Below are positions 15,482 to 21,342 of a stretch of DNA of 21,342 bases, piece after piece (position 1 is the stretch's first letter; each line of letters starts with the position of its first letter). A program made the translations under genes and the position numbers. The notes beneath the pieces are model-generated. The model had not been told where the DNA came from. It saw nothing but the letters and a program-made list of their open reading frames with translations, and searched no databases. The stretch lies in IMG/VR virus record IMGVR_UViG_3300036851_000647, positions 1 through 21,342 of that record. The stretch is one strand, 5' to 3'. This DNA comes from a virus.

Positions 15482-15865
15482 TTACTCGTAGACCAGCACC
15501 AGGCGGAATTTCCCCGCCGTGAACGCCGCCGTCGCGATCGCCATCGCGGGGTTGCGCTCCGCGGTGGTCTTCACGGTCGTCACGCCCGTAAACGCCGGGA
15601 TAATCGACTTCCGACCCAGCGTGAGGCCCGCTTGGGCAGTCGCCGCGAGCAGATCGGCCGCGCCTTCAGAGTTCAGCGCCACCGTTCCAGTGCCTGAGAG
15701 CAAGGCCGTCAGGATGTCGAGGAATCCGCCCATGATTACAGCGCCGAGTGGCAGCGGGCCGTCCGTGGTGCGCAGAGTGATGGTGCTGACGGCACCGCCG
15801 TCGATGGCGAAGTCGTACTCACCGCGCCACACCTTGAGCGTCCTTGTGTCCGGCATCGTTGGCAT
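15482..15865 (-). CDS. Head or decoration-type structural protein
   Basis: A 127-residue protein with a strong ribosome binding site (GGAGG, 7 bases upstream). The layout Glu-Tyr-Asp-Phe-Ala-Ile-Asp-Gly-Gly-Ala (16-25), Leu-Pro-Leu-Gly-Ala and Phe-Arg-Leu-Val-Leu-Val-Tyr at the end matches a widespread small phage protein I recall as unannotated, found near capsid genes. It is likely all-beta. The gene follows the capsid and the 112-residue protein, where decoration or minor head proteins are common. The function is inferred from position. Confidence 0.8.
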   Translation of the reverse strand: MPTMPDTRTLKVWRGEYDFAIDGGAVSTITLRTTDGPLPLGAVIMGGFLDILTALLSGTGTVALNSEGAADLLAATAQAGLTLGRKSIIPAFTGVTTVKTTAERNPAMAIATAAFTAGKFRLVLVYE

Positions 15866-15877
15866 GTCTTTCCTCCG

Positions 15878-16216
15878 TTACTTGATGACGACTTTGATGA
15901 GCCGTTGCGCGCCTTGGGCGACCGGTGCCGCCGATGTGCCACTGCGGACCTTGATGAATGCGGCGGAATTGAGAGCCGCCGGCGCAGCGAAGAAGACATC
16001 GCCAACGCTCGCGACGATCGTTACCTCGGCGGCGGCGGCATCCTTGAGATCTTTGAACGTGATGCCATCATCGGAGCCCTGAAATGTCAGGGCCGCCGAG
16101 GTGAAGGTGGGAACGAGGAAGCCCACCACGACTCCCTCGCCCACATCCACCGCATCTGACAGACTCGCGGCATTCGCGATCGTCGCGGTCTGAACGGTCG
16201 GCCGAGCCAGCCCCAC
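15878..16216 (-). CDS. Small virion protein after capsid
   Basis: A 112-residue protein that starts at GTG only three bases after the capsid stop, without a clear ribosome binding site of its own, so re-initiation after the capsid gene is likely. The pattern (Thr-Ala-Thr-Ile-Ala-Asn-Ala-Ala-Ser-Leu-Ser, Ala-Leu-Thr-Phe-Gln-Gly-Ser-Asp-Asp-Gly, Ile-Lys-Val-Arg-Ser-Gly-Thr) matches a common small beta-rich phage virion protein. It may decorate the capsid or form a head fibre. It ends with the strand LIKVVIK. Confidence 0.8.
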   Translation of the reverse strand: MGLARPTVQTATIANAASLSDAVDVGEGVVVGFLVPTFTSAALTFQGSDDGITFKDLKDAAAAEVTIVASVGDVFFAAPAALNSAAFIKVRSGTSAAPVAQGAQRLIKVVIK

Positions 16217-16219
16217 TGC

Positions 16220-17485
16220 TTACAGCCCGGTGACCGAGCAGAACGCGGCAGCCCGGCGCACGACGAACGCGAACCGTCCATCAGCGCGGAGCGTCTTCTT
16301 GCCTTCCGTGAACTGCGTGCCGGTGAAGCCGACCTCGACCGTGATGCCCTTCCGCTCCCAGAGCTTCGAGAAGCGGCCGAAATCGCCGACGAGACCGGTC
16401 CCGACCGTCAGGACCTCGTTCAGCGCCACGGGCACGCCGAACAGGTTCATTGGCCCCGGCTCGGCCGGGTTGCCCATGATGTAGATACCGTCTGCCGTCC
16501 GCATGAGCCGGAAGGTCTGCCAGTCGGTCGAATGCAGCGAGATCACGTCCGGCTCAGCGCGACCCACCGCGCGCACCTTCGTGACCGCCTTGAAGACGGC
16601 GTCGAAGTGCGGATCGGTGCTGCGGGCCTGCGTCTGGATGCCGCCGGTGTTCAGAATACCGGTGAGCTGCACGCCGGCGCCGGTCCCGACGATGACTTGC
16701 GAATCCACTTTCTGCCGGATGCCGAAGCGCAGGTCGGTGTCGAGCAGTCCTGCCATCTGATCGACGTCGTCCAGCTGCTCGTCCGTGACCGGAATGGAGT
16801 CCGCGACCTTGCGCGCGGGCGACGTGCGTTCGGTCCAGACGTAGACGCTTTCCAGATACGTCCCACCTTCCGCGAGCTCGGCGGCCGAGATCGTGTAGGT
16901 GGTCTTCTCCATGAAGATGATCGTGGGGTTCGACGTGCCCTCGATCGGGATCACGTCGAGGATCTGGATCGGCCGCGCCGCGAACGGCACGACGTCGGCG
17001 ATCCGCGGCGGCCGCGGCGCGAAGCCGGCGGTGGTGGTCACGAGCGTCTTCTGCCCCTGCAGGTAATCTCTCGAGCTGATGGGGATCTCGACGCCGAAGG
17101 GGCCGCGATTTTTCCCTTGGTCGCGCCATTTCAGATACGCCTCGCCTTCGACCAACAGCCGGCCGAGCGACTTCTCGCTGTTCGGGGAGGGGGCGGGATG
17201 GCGACCGGAAGAGGGCTTGGGATTGCGGAGCGCCTCGTCGCGCTCGTCGTGGTCTTTGATCTCTTCCTTGAGCTCTTCATCGGTGGCTTCGTTGAAGAGC
17301 CGGTGCGCATCGCCGTTCAGCGCACGCCATTTCTTGACCGCGTCGGCCGAGTCCGTCGCGCTGAGCTTTTCGAGCACCTCGCGTTTGCTGAAATCGCGCT
17401 CGGCGCCCGCGAGCTTGAGCACGTCGCCGACGAGGGTGTGTTTGGTGCGGGCTTCCTCGCGGAGTTCGATCGACCGTTTGGCCAT
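16220..17485 (-). CDS. HK97-fold major capsid protein
   Basis: A 421-residue protein. The N-terminal about 140 residues are charged helix (delta/scaffold region), then a proline-rich linker (about 88-104), and the HK97-fold core from about 145. Signatures include AGFAPRPPRIADVV, GTGAGVQLTGILNTGG and a closing Phe-Arg-Phe-type E-loop/P-domain layout with Leu-His-Ser-Thr-Asp-Trp (318-323). The prohead protease upstream should remove the N-terminal domain. Start ATG at 17485 has a perfect AGGAGG with a 6-base spacer, the strongest site in the window, suiting the most abundant virion protein. Confidence 0.96.
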   Translation of the reverse strand: MAKRSIELREEARTKHTLVGDVLKLAGAERDFSKREVLEKLSATDSADAVKKWRALNGDAHRLFNEATDEELKEEIKDHDERDEALRNPKPSSGRHPAPSPNSEKSLGRLLVEGEAYLKWRDQGKNRGPFGVEIPISSRDYLQGQKTLVTTTAGFAPRPPRIADVVPFAARPIQILDVIPIEGTSNPTIIFMEKTTYTISAAELAEGGTYLESVYVWTERTSPARKVADSIPVTDEQLDDVDQMAGLLDTDLRFGIRQKVDSQVIVGTGAGVQLTGILNTGGIQTQARSTDPHFDAVFKAVTKVRAVGRAEPDVISLHSTDWQTFRLMRTADGIYIMGNPAEPGPMNLFGVPVALNEVLTVGTGLVGDFGRFSKLWERKGITVEVGFTGTQFTEGKKTLRADGRFAFVVRRAAAFCSVTGL

Positions 17486-17486
17486 G

Positions 17487-17506
17487 GCGCTCCTCCTACG
17501 GAGCGC
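17487..17506 (-). promoter_or_regulatory. Capsid RBS in a perfect hairpin
   Basis: On the minus strand GCGCTCC-GTAGGA-GGAGCGC is a perfect 7-base stem with a 6-base loop, ending 1 base before the capsid ATG. The AGGAGG Shine-Dalgarno (17492-17497) is split between the loop (AGGA) and the stem (GG). Ribosome binding must melt or share this hairpin, so it may tune capsid translation. The structure is exact from the sequence; the effect is inferred. Confidence 0.7.
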
Positions 17507-17537
17507 GCCGCGGGCTCAAAAACAGAAGGCCAGCGCG

Positions 17538-17554
17538 GCGCAATTGGGTTGCGC
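17538..17554. repeat. Short hairpin upstream of capsid
   Basis: GCGCAA and TTGCGC form a 6-base inverted repeat around a 5-base loop, in the 115-base gap between the zinc-ribbon gene and the capsid gene. A T-rich stretch (TTCTGTTTTTG) lies downstream on the minus strand but about 10 bases away, so it is not a clear terminator. It could be a weak attenuator or RNA processing site. Confidence 0.35.
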
Positions 17555-17600
17555 ACGTCGCCGGCCGATGAAAAGGGCCCTGCGAAGAAGTGCCTCTAGT

Positions 17601-17894
17601 TTAGGAAACTATGTTCAGCAAGTCAACTACCGGTCTCGGACCAGTGCCAGGGACCAGTTCAAAAACATTGATCCAACCACAACTCCGACACCGGAACTTC
17701 TCGGCGCCAGGCGGCAGCTGAATCACGATGAACTGCGGCACGTTGCGGAAGACACCGCAAATGCGCAGCGGTCGCGGCATGCGATCGCCCTCGCGCCCGC
17801 AGTGATGGCAGCGGAAGAGCTCGAGCCGCGGCTCAGTAGTTGAGCTGACGGCGGGTGCGCTCAAATTTCTCGACCTCTTGATCGATTTCCGCAC
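17601..17894 (-). CDS. Com-like zinc-ribbon protein
   Basis: A 97-residue protein when started at GTG 17894, which has GGAGAG 8 bases upstream; a TTG at 17864, with AAGAGG upstream, is an alternative. The gene overlaps the protease end by 62 bases, in another frame. Two CxxC pairs (29/32, Cys-His-His-Cys, and 69/72, Cys-Arg-Ser-Cys) separated by 36 residues should form one zinc ribbon. This resembles the Com-type zinc proteins of Mu-like phages, which control translation by RNA binding. The intervening segment is Pro/Val/Ile-rich. It lies directly upstream of the hairpin-covered capsid start. The zinc ribbon is seen; regulation is a guess. A small structural protein is the alternative. Confidence 0.72.
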   Translation of the reverse strand: MRKSIKRSRNLSAPAVSSTTEPRLELFRCHHCGREGDRMPRPLRICGVFRNVPQFIVIQLPPGAEKFRCRSCGWINVFELVPGTGPRPVVDLLNIVS

Positions 17895-18576
17895 GCTGGC
17901 GTCTCTCCGCTTCAGCGTCGTTATTGGCCTTCACGCGCGCATGCGCCTCGTGCACGGCATCAATCTCTGTCTGCGTAGGCCCTTTCTGCTCGCTGGCCAC
18001 GGGTTCAGCGGCCGCCGGCGCTGCCTCGGCTGGTTTTTCCTTACCAGCCTCATCCGCCGCGTGCTCGCCACTGCATTGCGCGCACTTCGCGGTCACGGTG
18101 CGGGTATCGATCCCCGCGCCGCGCATGACCGGACTCACCTCGTGCACCAGCAGCTTGCTGAGGACGCGCCGCACGCCGCGCTGGCGCAACTCTTCGGTCA
18201 CCTCGCCCGTGGCCTTGACCTCGAACGAGTAGGACCATTCCTGGCTCGGTCCCACGTTCTTCACGGTCGTGAATTGCTCACGACCGGCGACCGTGTCGAG
18301 GAAGTACTGGCCGACCATCCGAGCGTCCTTTTTCGTGACCTTGATGACGCCCTTTCCCACGGGCGGCTCGCCGAAGACGGTCCCGTGACCCCAGGACCCG
18401 ATCAGCACCTCAGCACCGTCCTCGAAGGCATCCTTCTCAGTCCAATCGCCGTGATGGTCGATCGCGTCGAAGGTCGCGTAGACGACCTCGACCTGCCCCT
18501 TCTCCGCATCCTTGATCTCGAGCGTGACAGCTTTCCGCTCGAATGTCGTCGTTTCAGTTGACTTTGGCTTTGGCAT
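17833..18576 (-). CDS. Prohead protease (HK97/U35-S78 family)
   Basis: A 247-residue protein with ribosome binding site AGGGAG. It has the herpesvirus/HK97-type assemblin pattern: Val-Val-Tyr-Ala-Thr-Phe-Asp (31-37), Asp-His/Gly, then WGHGTVFGEPPVGKG containing His64, Trp-Ser-Tyr-Ser-Phe-Glu-Val (114-120, probable nucleophile Ser117), and HEVSPVMRGAG with Glu146. The likely triad is therefore His64-Ser117-Glu146, assigned by pattern only. It cuts the capsid N-terminal domain during head maturation. The C-terminal third (about 160-247) is an Ala/Glu/Lys/Gln-rich, coiled and partly disordered extension with one Cys-Ala-Gln-Cys pair (165-168). That extension may serve as scaffold. It lies directly upstream of the capsid, as expected. 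Confidence 0.92.
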   Translation of the reverse strand: MPKPKSTETTTFERKAVTLEIKDAEKGQVEVVYATFDAIDHHGDWTEKDAFEDGAEVLIGSWGHGTVFGEPPVGKGVIKVTKKDARMVGQYFLDTVAGREQFTTVKNVGPSQEWSYSFEVKATGEVTEELRQRGVRRVLSKLLVHEVSPVMRGAGIDTRTVTAKCAQCSGEHAADEAGKEKPAEAAPAAAEPVASEQKGPTQTEIDAVHEAHARVKANNDAEAERRQRAEIDQEVEKFERTRRQLNY

Positions 18577-18596
18577 CGGTCAGCTCCCTTTCCGGT

Positions 18597-19076
18597 TCAG
18601 CGCCAGGTCTGGGACCGGCGCAAATAGGCGACGTCTTCAAGCGTCCAGAACGATGGCCGCATCCGAATCACGGTGATCTGGACGGTCCCGACGGACACCG
18701 ACATCCCGATACCACCGAGCTGCACCGGCGTGAAGGCCGGCACTGCTGTGAAGAGCACGCTGGCACTCGCGGCGTTTGCTCCAGCCCCGAGCAGGCTGCG
18801 GCGCACGGACAACGTGAGTGCGCCCACCGATCCCGCTGACGCAGCGCCGGAGAAGCTGCGCCGCACAGATCCTGGCACCGCCGCACTCGAGGCGGCGAAT
18901 CCGGTCCCCGTGAAGGACCGACGCACCGCCGCTGTGACCGCGGCCGCGGATCCGGAGGCGCCAGCGCCCTGAAAGGCGCGGCGCACGCCCAGCGTAACCG
19001 TAGCAACAGCCCCACTGGCTGCCCGCCCGAGCAGCTGCGGCTGCGGTGCTCCTTGGAGCGCGAGCAGGAGCGACAT
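18597..19076 (-). CDS. Virion-type protein with five 20-residue repeats
   Basis: A 159-residue protein that directly follows the stop of the 219-residue gene (TAA then ATG). After a short Leu-rich start, residues 16-115 are five tandem 20-residue units: each has Gly at position 2, small residues, and a Val-Arg-Arg-Ser/Ala-Phe/Leu end (the fifth has Val-Pro-Ala-Phe). The last 44 residues are strand-rich and end in Leu-Arg-Arg-Ser-Gln-Thr-Trp-Arg. Repeats with alternating small and branched residues resemble those of phage beta-structured fibres, but the RR pair makes this one strongly basic. Function is unknown; a surface fibre or a DNA/RNA- or capsid-binding protein is possible. It lies just upstream of the protease. 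Confidence 0.8.
   Translation of the reverse strand: MSLLLALQGAPQPQLLGRAASGAVATVTLGVRRAFQGAGASGSAAAVTAAVRRSFTGTGFAASSAAVPGSVRRSFSGAASAGSVGALTLSVRRSLLGAGANAASASVLFTAVPAFTPVQLGGIGMSVSVGTVQITVIRMRPSFWTLEDVAYLRRSQTWR
18732..19031 (-). repeat. Five tandem 60-bp coding repeats
   Basis: Units of 60 bases encode 20 residues each: 19031-18972, 18971-18912, 18911-18852, 18851-18792 and 18791-18732. Units 1-4 end in VRR plus two residues; unit 5 has lost the Arg pair. The repeats are diverged in both protein and DNA, so they are old and not a recent slippage product. The unit length is constant, without indels. Confidence 0.85.
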
Positions 19077-19736
19077 TTAATAGGCCGCTACCTCCGCCCA
19101 CGCCGGCTCCACCAACAGGTTGGCGGTGCCCGCGGCTCCGAACACAATGGTCGGACCGCGCACAATCCACCCCTCGTTCTGCGCGAACACCGGGGGATGG
19201 TCTCCGGCGTTCGTGAAGTCCAACTCTTTGCGATAGGCGATCGCGTTGGGGGTTGTGATCGTCGAGTTCGTCGCCATCTCCAGAATCGGTTCGGCATCCA
19301 GCGTGCGCGTGCCGACCGTTAGACCCGCGGCGACCGCAGCTTTCCGGATGTCGGTAACGAGCGTCGTGCCCATGCTCGTCCGCTTTTTCATGTTATTGCC
19401 CGTCAGGGTGATGGCCGTCCCTACCAAGTCGGAAGCGGTAAATCCGCGCGCGATGAAGGCCTGATAGGATGGCATGATCGTCGCCGTGGCGGCCGCCGTT
19501 TGCAGCAACTCGAGGCGCAGGAACTGCATGACCGCCAATCGCGTCGCATCACCCCATCGCCACGAGAACAGCGTGCCGTTGGCCGCCTGTGTCACCACGA
19601 GGGCTACGGTAGTGGCCAGGCGGTAGAATCCGAGCGCACCGTACTCCATTGGCCGCGGCGTCACGCGGAGCGCGCGGAATGTTGTGCCGTCCACCTCGGC
19701 GATATTGCCACCGAATCCTTGAATTTGGATTGCCAT
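19077..19736 (-). CDS. Phage structural protein, 219 residues
   Basis: The start is the ATG at 19736, which shares its A with the previous stop (TGATG); the in-frame extension to 19820 has unlike composition and lies over the upstream gene. The protein begins MAIQIQGFGGNIAEVDGT and ends in Asn-Glu-Gly-Trp ... Trp-Ala-Glu-Val-Ala-Ala-Tyr. This pattern (N-terminal EVDGT-FRALRVTPRP, C-terminal NEG...WAEV-Y) is one I recall in many uncharacterised phage structural proteins. It has no signal peptide or membrane segment. It is followed without a gap by the repeat protein. Role: virion component, possibly fibre or head decoration; not proven. Confidence 0.82.
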   Translation of the reverse strand: MAIQIQGFGGNIAEVDGTTFRALRVTPRPMEYGALGFYRLATTVALVVTQAANGTLFSWRWGDATRLAVMQFLRLELLQTAAATATIMPSYQAFIARGFTASDLVGTAITLTGNNMKKRTSMGTTLVTDIRKAAVAAGLTVGTRTLDAEPILEMATNSTITTPNAIAYRKELDFTNAGDHPPVFAQNEGWIVRGPTIVFGAAGTANLLVEPAWAEVAAY

Positions 19737-19972
19737 CAGCGCCCCTTTCGGTGTGCGCGGAGCAAGCGCGCGAGCAACATCGCGTCGCGCACGTCCATGT
19801 GGAGCGAGATTTTCGGCCAACCCATCACCGCACAGCGCGCGAGTTCCTGGTCGATCGCTTGGGCCAAGAGCACGGGATCGAAGCGATGCACAATCGGTCC
19901 GTCCGGAGCGGCCAGCAGTGTCCCACGCGCCGCCTGGCGGATCACGGTCTCAGGAACGCGCGCGCGGTTCAC
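19736..19972 (-). CDS. Small hypothetical protein, 78 residues
   Basis: A 78-residue basic, mostly helical protein that starts at GTG overlapping the previous stop by 4 bases (GTGA). It has Arg-rich N- and C-termini (RLLRAHRKGR at the end) and two helices around a Pro-Ile-Val-His turn. No domain is recognised. Coding is supported by the exact 4-base and 1-base overlaps with neighbours on both sides. Small size and charge would suit an adaptor or chaperone, but there is no direct evidence. Confidence 0.7.
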   Translation of the reverse strand: MNRARVPETVIRQAARGTLLAAPDGPIVHRFDPVLLAQAIDQELARCAVMGWPKISLHMDVRDAMLLARLLRAHRKGR

Positions 19973-20229
19973 GGCACGCCTTTGACGAGATCGAGGATGT
20001 AGATGTCGTCGTTGGTGAGGTTGAACCCGATCGTCGCTCCAAATGCGATCGTCGCCGCCGTCAGCGCGACTTGGATCTGATTAGGACTCGCGTTGAGCGA
20101 AACCTCGCCGCTGTTCACTACCGTCGGGATCGTTTCACCGACCCGGCAGTAGTCCACTTGGGCAACGATATCCATGCTCTCCAGGAACACGCCAAACGCC
20201 ATCTCTTTGATGAACGCCTTGTCAGGCAT
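19969..20229 (-). CDS. Small structural-type protein, 86 residues
   Basis: An 86-residue protein with a G-rich ribosome binding site (AGGGGGGG) 3 bases before the ATG. Its N-terminus is helical (KAFIKEMAFGVFLES), followed by strands and a hydrophobic Ala/Thr-rich segment (52-70) that is too polar to be a clear membrane anchor. One cysteine is present (residue 28). It sits in a run of virion-type genes and overlaps the next gene by 4 bases. The family is not recognised. Confidence 0.75.
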   Translation of the reverse strand: MPDKAFIKEMAFGVFLESMDIVAQVDYCRVGETIPTVVNSGEVSLNASPNQIQVALTAATIAFGATIGFNLTNDDIYILDLVKGVP

Positions 20230-20238
20230 ACGCCCCCC

Positions 20239-20622
20239 CTAGTTCCAAGCCCAGGCGGCGGTCCATAGACCCCAGATCCGTGTGCCGAGGCCGCCGCGCG
20301 TCGGCTGCTGGAGACCCTGCGGAGCTGCGAGACCGCCGGCGATGGTTCCGGTCACCCCTTTGAACGGCACGAGCGGTTCGTGGAGCTCGCTCGTGTTGAA
20401 CGCATCAATCGTGAGCGTCCCATCGACTTTATACGACGCCACGGCCTTGATTGTCTCGACCTTGTGTTCATCGGCGGTATGGTCGGCCGTCGCCACCGGA
20501 ATGAGCCACGCTTCAACCTCTGAGTCTGCGACGAGGCCCGTTTGGCCAGACACATCCACACTGGCGTGCGAACTGCCGGGGAAGGCCCCAAAATCGATCG
20601 TCGTCCGACCGTTAGCGCCCAT
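20239..20622 (-). CDS. Phage virion protein, 127 residues
   Basis: A 127-residue protein whose ATG shares the A of the previous stop (TGATG). It has a beta-rich N-terminal half with Thr-Thr-Ile-Asp-Phe-Gly-Ala-Phe-Pro-Gly (7-16) and Val-Glu-Ala-Trp-Leu-Ile-Pro-Val-Ala-Thr-Ala-Asp-His (36-48), a pattern I recall in many small phage structural proteins without a known role. The C-terminus is Gly/Pro/Trp-rich and ends with Trp-Ala-Trp-Asn. It follows the fibre-like protein and probably belongs to the same appendage. Confidence 0.82.
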   Translation of the reverse strand: MGANGRTTIDFGAFPGSSHASVDVSGQTGLVADSEVEAWLIPVATADHTADEHKVETIKAVASYKVDGTLTIDAFNTSELHEPLVPFKGVTGTIAGGLAAPQGLQQPTRGGLGTRIWGLWTAAWAWN

Positions 20623-21284
20623 CAGTCGTCCACCAGCTTGAGCACGCCGTTCTGGAACTGCGGCTGATCGTTCTGGTTGATTGGCACGGTGGTGATCTTC
20701 ATGAGCAGCGAGCGACCAACCGCGGTGATGTTCACCGCACCGCCACCCTGTGTCGTGCTGACTTTGAACTGATCCGCGGTCAGACCCGTCGAGATGACCC
20801 AGTACGTCGTGTTCTCCGAGAGACCCGTCGGCAACCCCGAGGCACCGGGGAACGCTTCGAAGCGCACCTGGTTATCCACCACCAGCCCGTGCGCCGGCGA
20901 GCTGAGGAGATCGGTGGCCAGGTCACCCGGCATGGCCATGACGATGATCGGATCCGCGCCGTCGTTCGGGATGATGTCGGTAAGGTTTCCCGCACTGATC
21001 GCGTCCCACAGGCCGATACCGATCCCGACGACCTGGCCAGCGTCGGTTTTTGCATCGAACAAGACGAGCGCGTTGTTGAGGATCTGTCGGCCGCCACCGC
21101 CGCCGGCCGGCGCGCCGAATGCAACCGCTTTGCGCGCGTAGCCGGCGTAAGAGGCCTCGGTGACCGTCCCCGCCTCGGCATCGGTGATCGCGGTGATAAT
21201 CCCCCCGTACATCGTCGCGGGCGCCGTCATACTCGTGCCGCGATACGTGTTGAGGACGCGATCTGACTGATAGGAGGTCCGCAT
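20622..21284 (-). CDS. Fibre-like virion protein, 220 residues
   Basis: The annotated start is the ATG at 21284, overlapping the previous stop (TGATG); an internal ATG at residue 19 is possible. Residues 48-102 carry the Tyr-Ala-Arg-Lys-Ala-Val-Ala-Phe-Gly and Gly-Leu-Trp-Asp-Ala pattern of phage tail fibre/head fibre-type proteins. Residues 130-197 carry a module (Ala-His-Gly-Leu then Leu-Pro-Thr-Gly-Leu, Tyr-Trp-Val-Ile, Asp-Gln-Phe-Lys-Val) that I recall as a common phage fibre insertion. The end (Gln-Asn-Gly-Val-Leu-Lys-Leu) returns to the first fold. It is a putative appendage protein, of unsure location on the head or tail. Confidence 0.82.
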   Translation of the reverse strand: MRTSYQSDRVLNTYRGTSMTAPATMYGGIITAITDAEAGTVTEASYAGYARKAVAFGAPAGGGGGRQILNNALVLFDAKTDAGQVVGIGIGLWDAISAGNLTDIIPNDGADPIIVMAMPGDLATDLLSSPAHGLVVDNQVRFEAFPGASGLPTGLSENTTYWVISTGLTADQFKVSTTQGGGAVNITAVGRSLLMKITTVPINQNDQPQFQNGVLKLVDD

Positions 21285-21342
21285 CAGGTCTTCGCCGCTG
21301 GTTTGGGATCCGGCAGCACGTGCAGCGTGAGGTCGTAAGCAT
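21284..21342 (-). CDS. 3' end of an upstream gene, partial
   Basis: Only the last 18 residues are inside the window (ending VLPDPKPAAKT) before a TGA that shares its A with the next start (TGATG). The frame is favoured over two others because of this exact overlap and the plausible Pro/Lys-rich C-terminus. The gene's identity cannot be told; portal or another upstream gene is possible. Confidence 0.65.
   Translation of the reverse strand, partial: AYDLTLHVLPDPKPAAKT

Noticed and set aside
16532-17599. 355-residue plus-strand frame opposite the capsid gene
   Set aside because: Mirror frame of a recognised HK97 capsid gene, with no domain or regulatory support.
19737-19820. 28-residue extension of the 219-residue structural protein
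   Set aside because: It overlies the 78-residue gene and is Arg-rich, whereas the start at 19736 gives the family-type N-terminus and a TGATG overlap.

Overview
The window is the late (structural and lysis) region of a GC-rich, tailed, siphovirus-like phage or prophage, transcribed almost entirely from the minus strand (right to left). A canonical run of head protease, HK97-type capsid, head-tail connectors, tail tube, frameshifted tail chaperone, tape measure and tail-tip genes leaves little doubt about this. The host cannot be read directly. The small signal-peptide proteins and the proline-linked Ig-like lipoprotein at the left look to me most like Gemmatimonadota proteins, but that is an inference from style and not from a search.

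Layout in the direction of transcription: (1) 21342-18597: the 3' end of an unknown gene, then six virion-type genes (a fibre-like protein, several small structural proteins, and a protein built from five 20-residue repeats). Portal and terminase are not in the window and presumably lie further upstream. (2) 18576-15482: prohead protease, a small zinc-ribbon protein overlapping its end, the major capsid protein with a very strong ribosome binding site inside a perfect hairpin, and two small head or decoration proteins. (3) 15466-13102: a small hypothetical protein, head-tail connector (gp6-like), head-closure adaptor, HK97 gp10-like protein, DUF3168-like tail terminator and a 61-residue protein. 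(4) 13102-2954: two paralogous tail tube proteins, tail assembly chaperone G with its -1 frameshift product GT at a GGGAAAC slippery site, a 599-residue tape measure protein, a tail-tip protein, a 1077-residue LamG-containing tail hub protein, a further tail protein and a Cys-rich small protein. (5) 1913-2967, plus strand: a two-gene counter-oriented cassette (exported DUF4177-like protein and lipoprotein) that looks like a moron. (6) 1716-1, minus strand: a lysis-type cassette (single-TM protein, holin-like protein, NlpC/P60 endolysin), then a lipoprotein and a secreted HELLH zincin that runs off the left edge.

Most minus-strand neighbours overlap by 1 or 4 bases (TGATG, TAATG, ATGA, GTGA), so much of the structural module is probably translationally coupled. 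No tRNA, rRNA, CRISPR array or insertion sequence was seen. No gap between genes exceeds 300 bases; the largest, 1717-1912, holds a perfect hairpin and candidate promoters.
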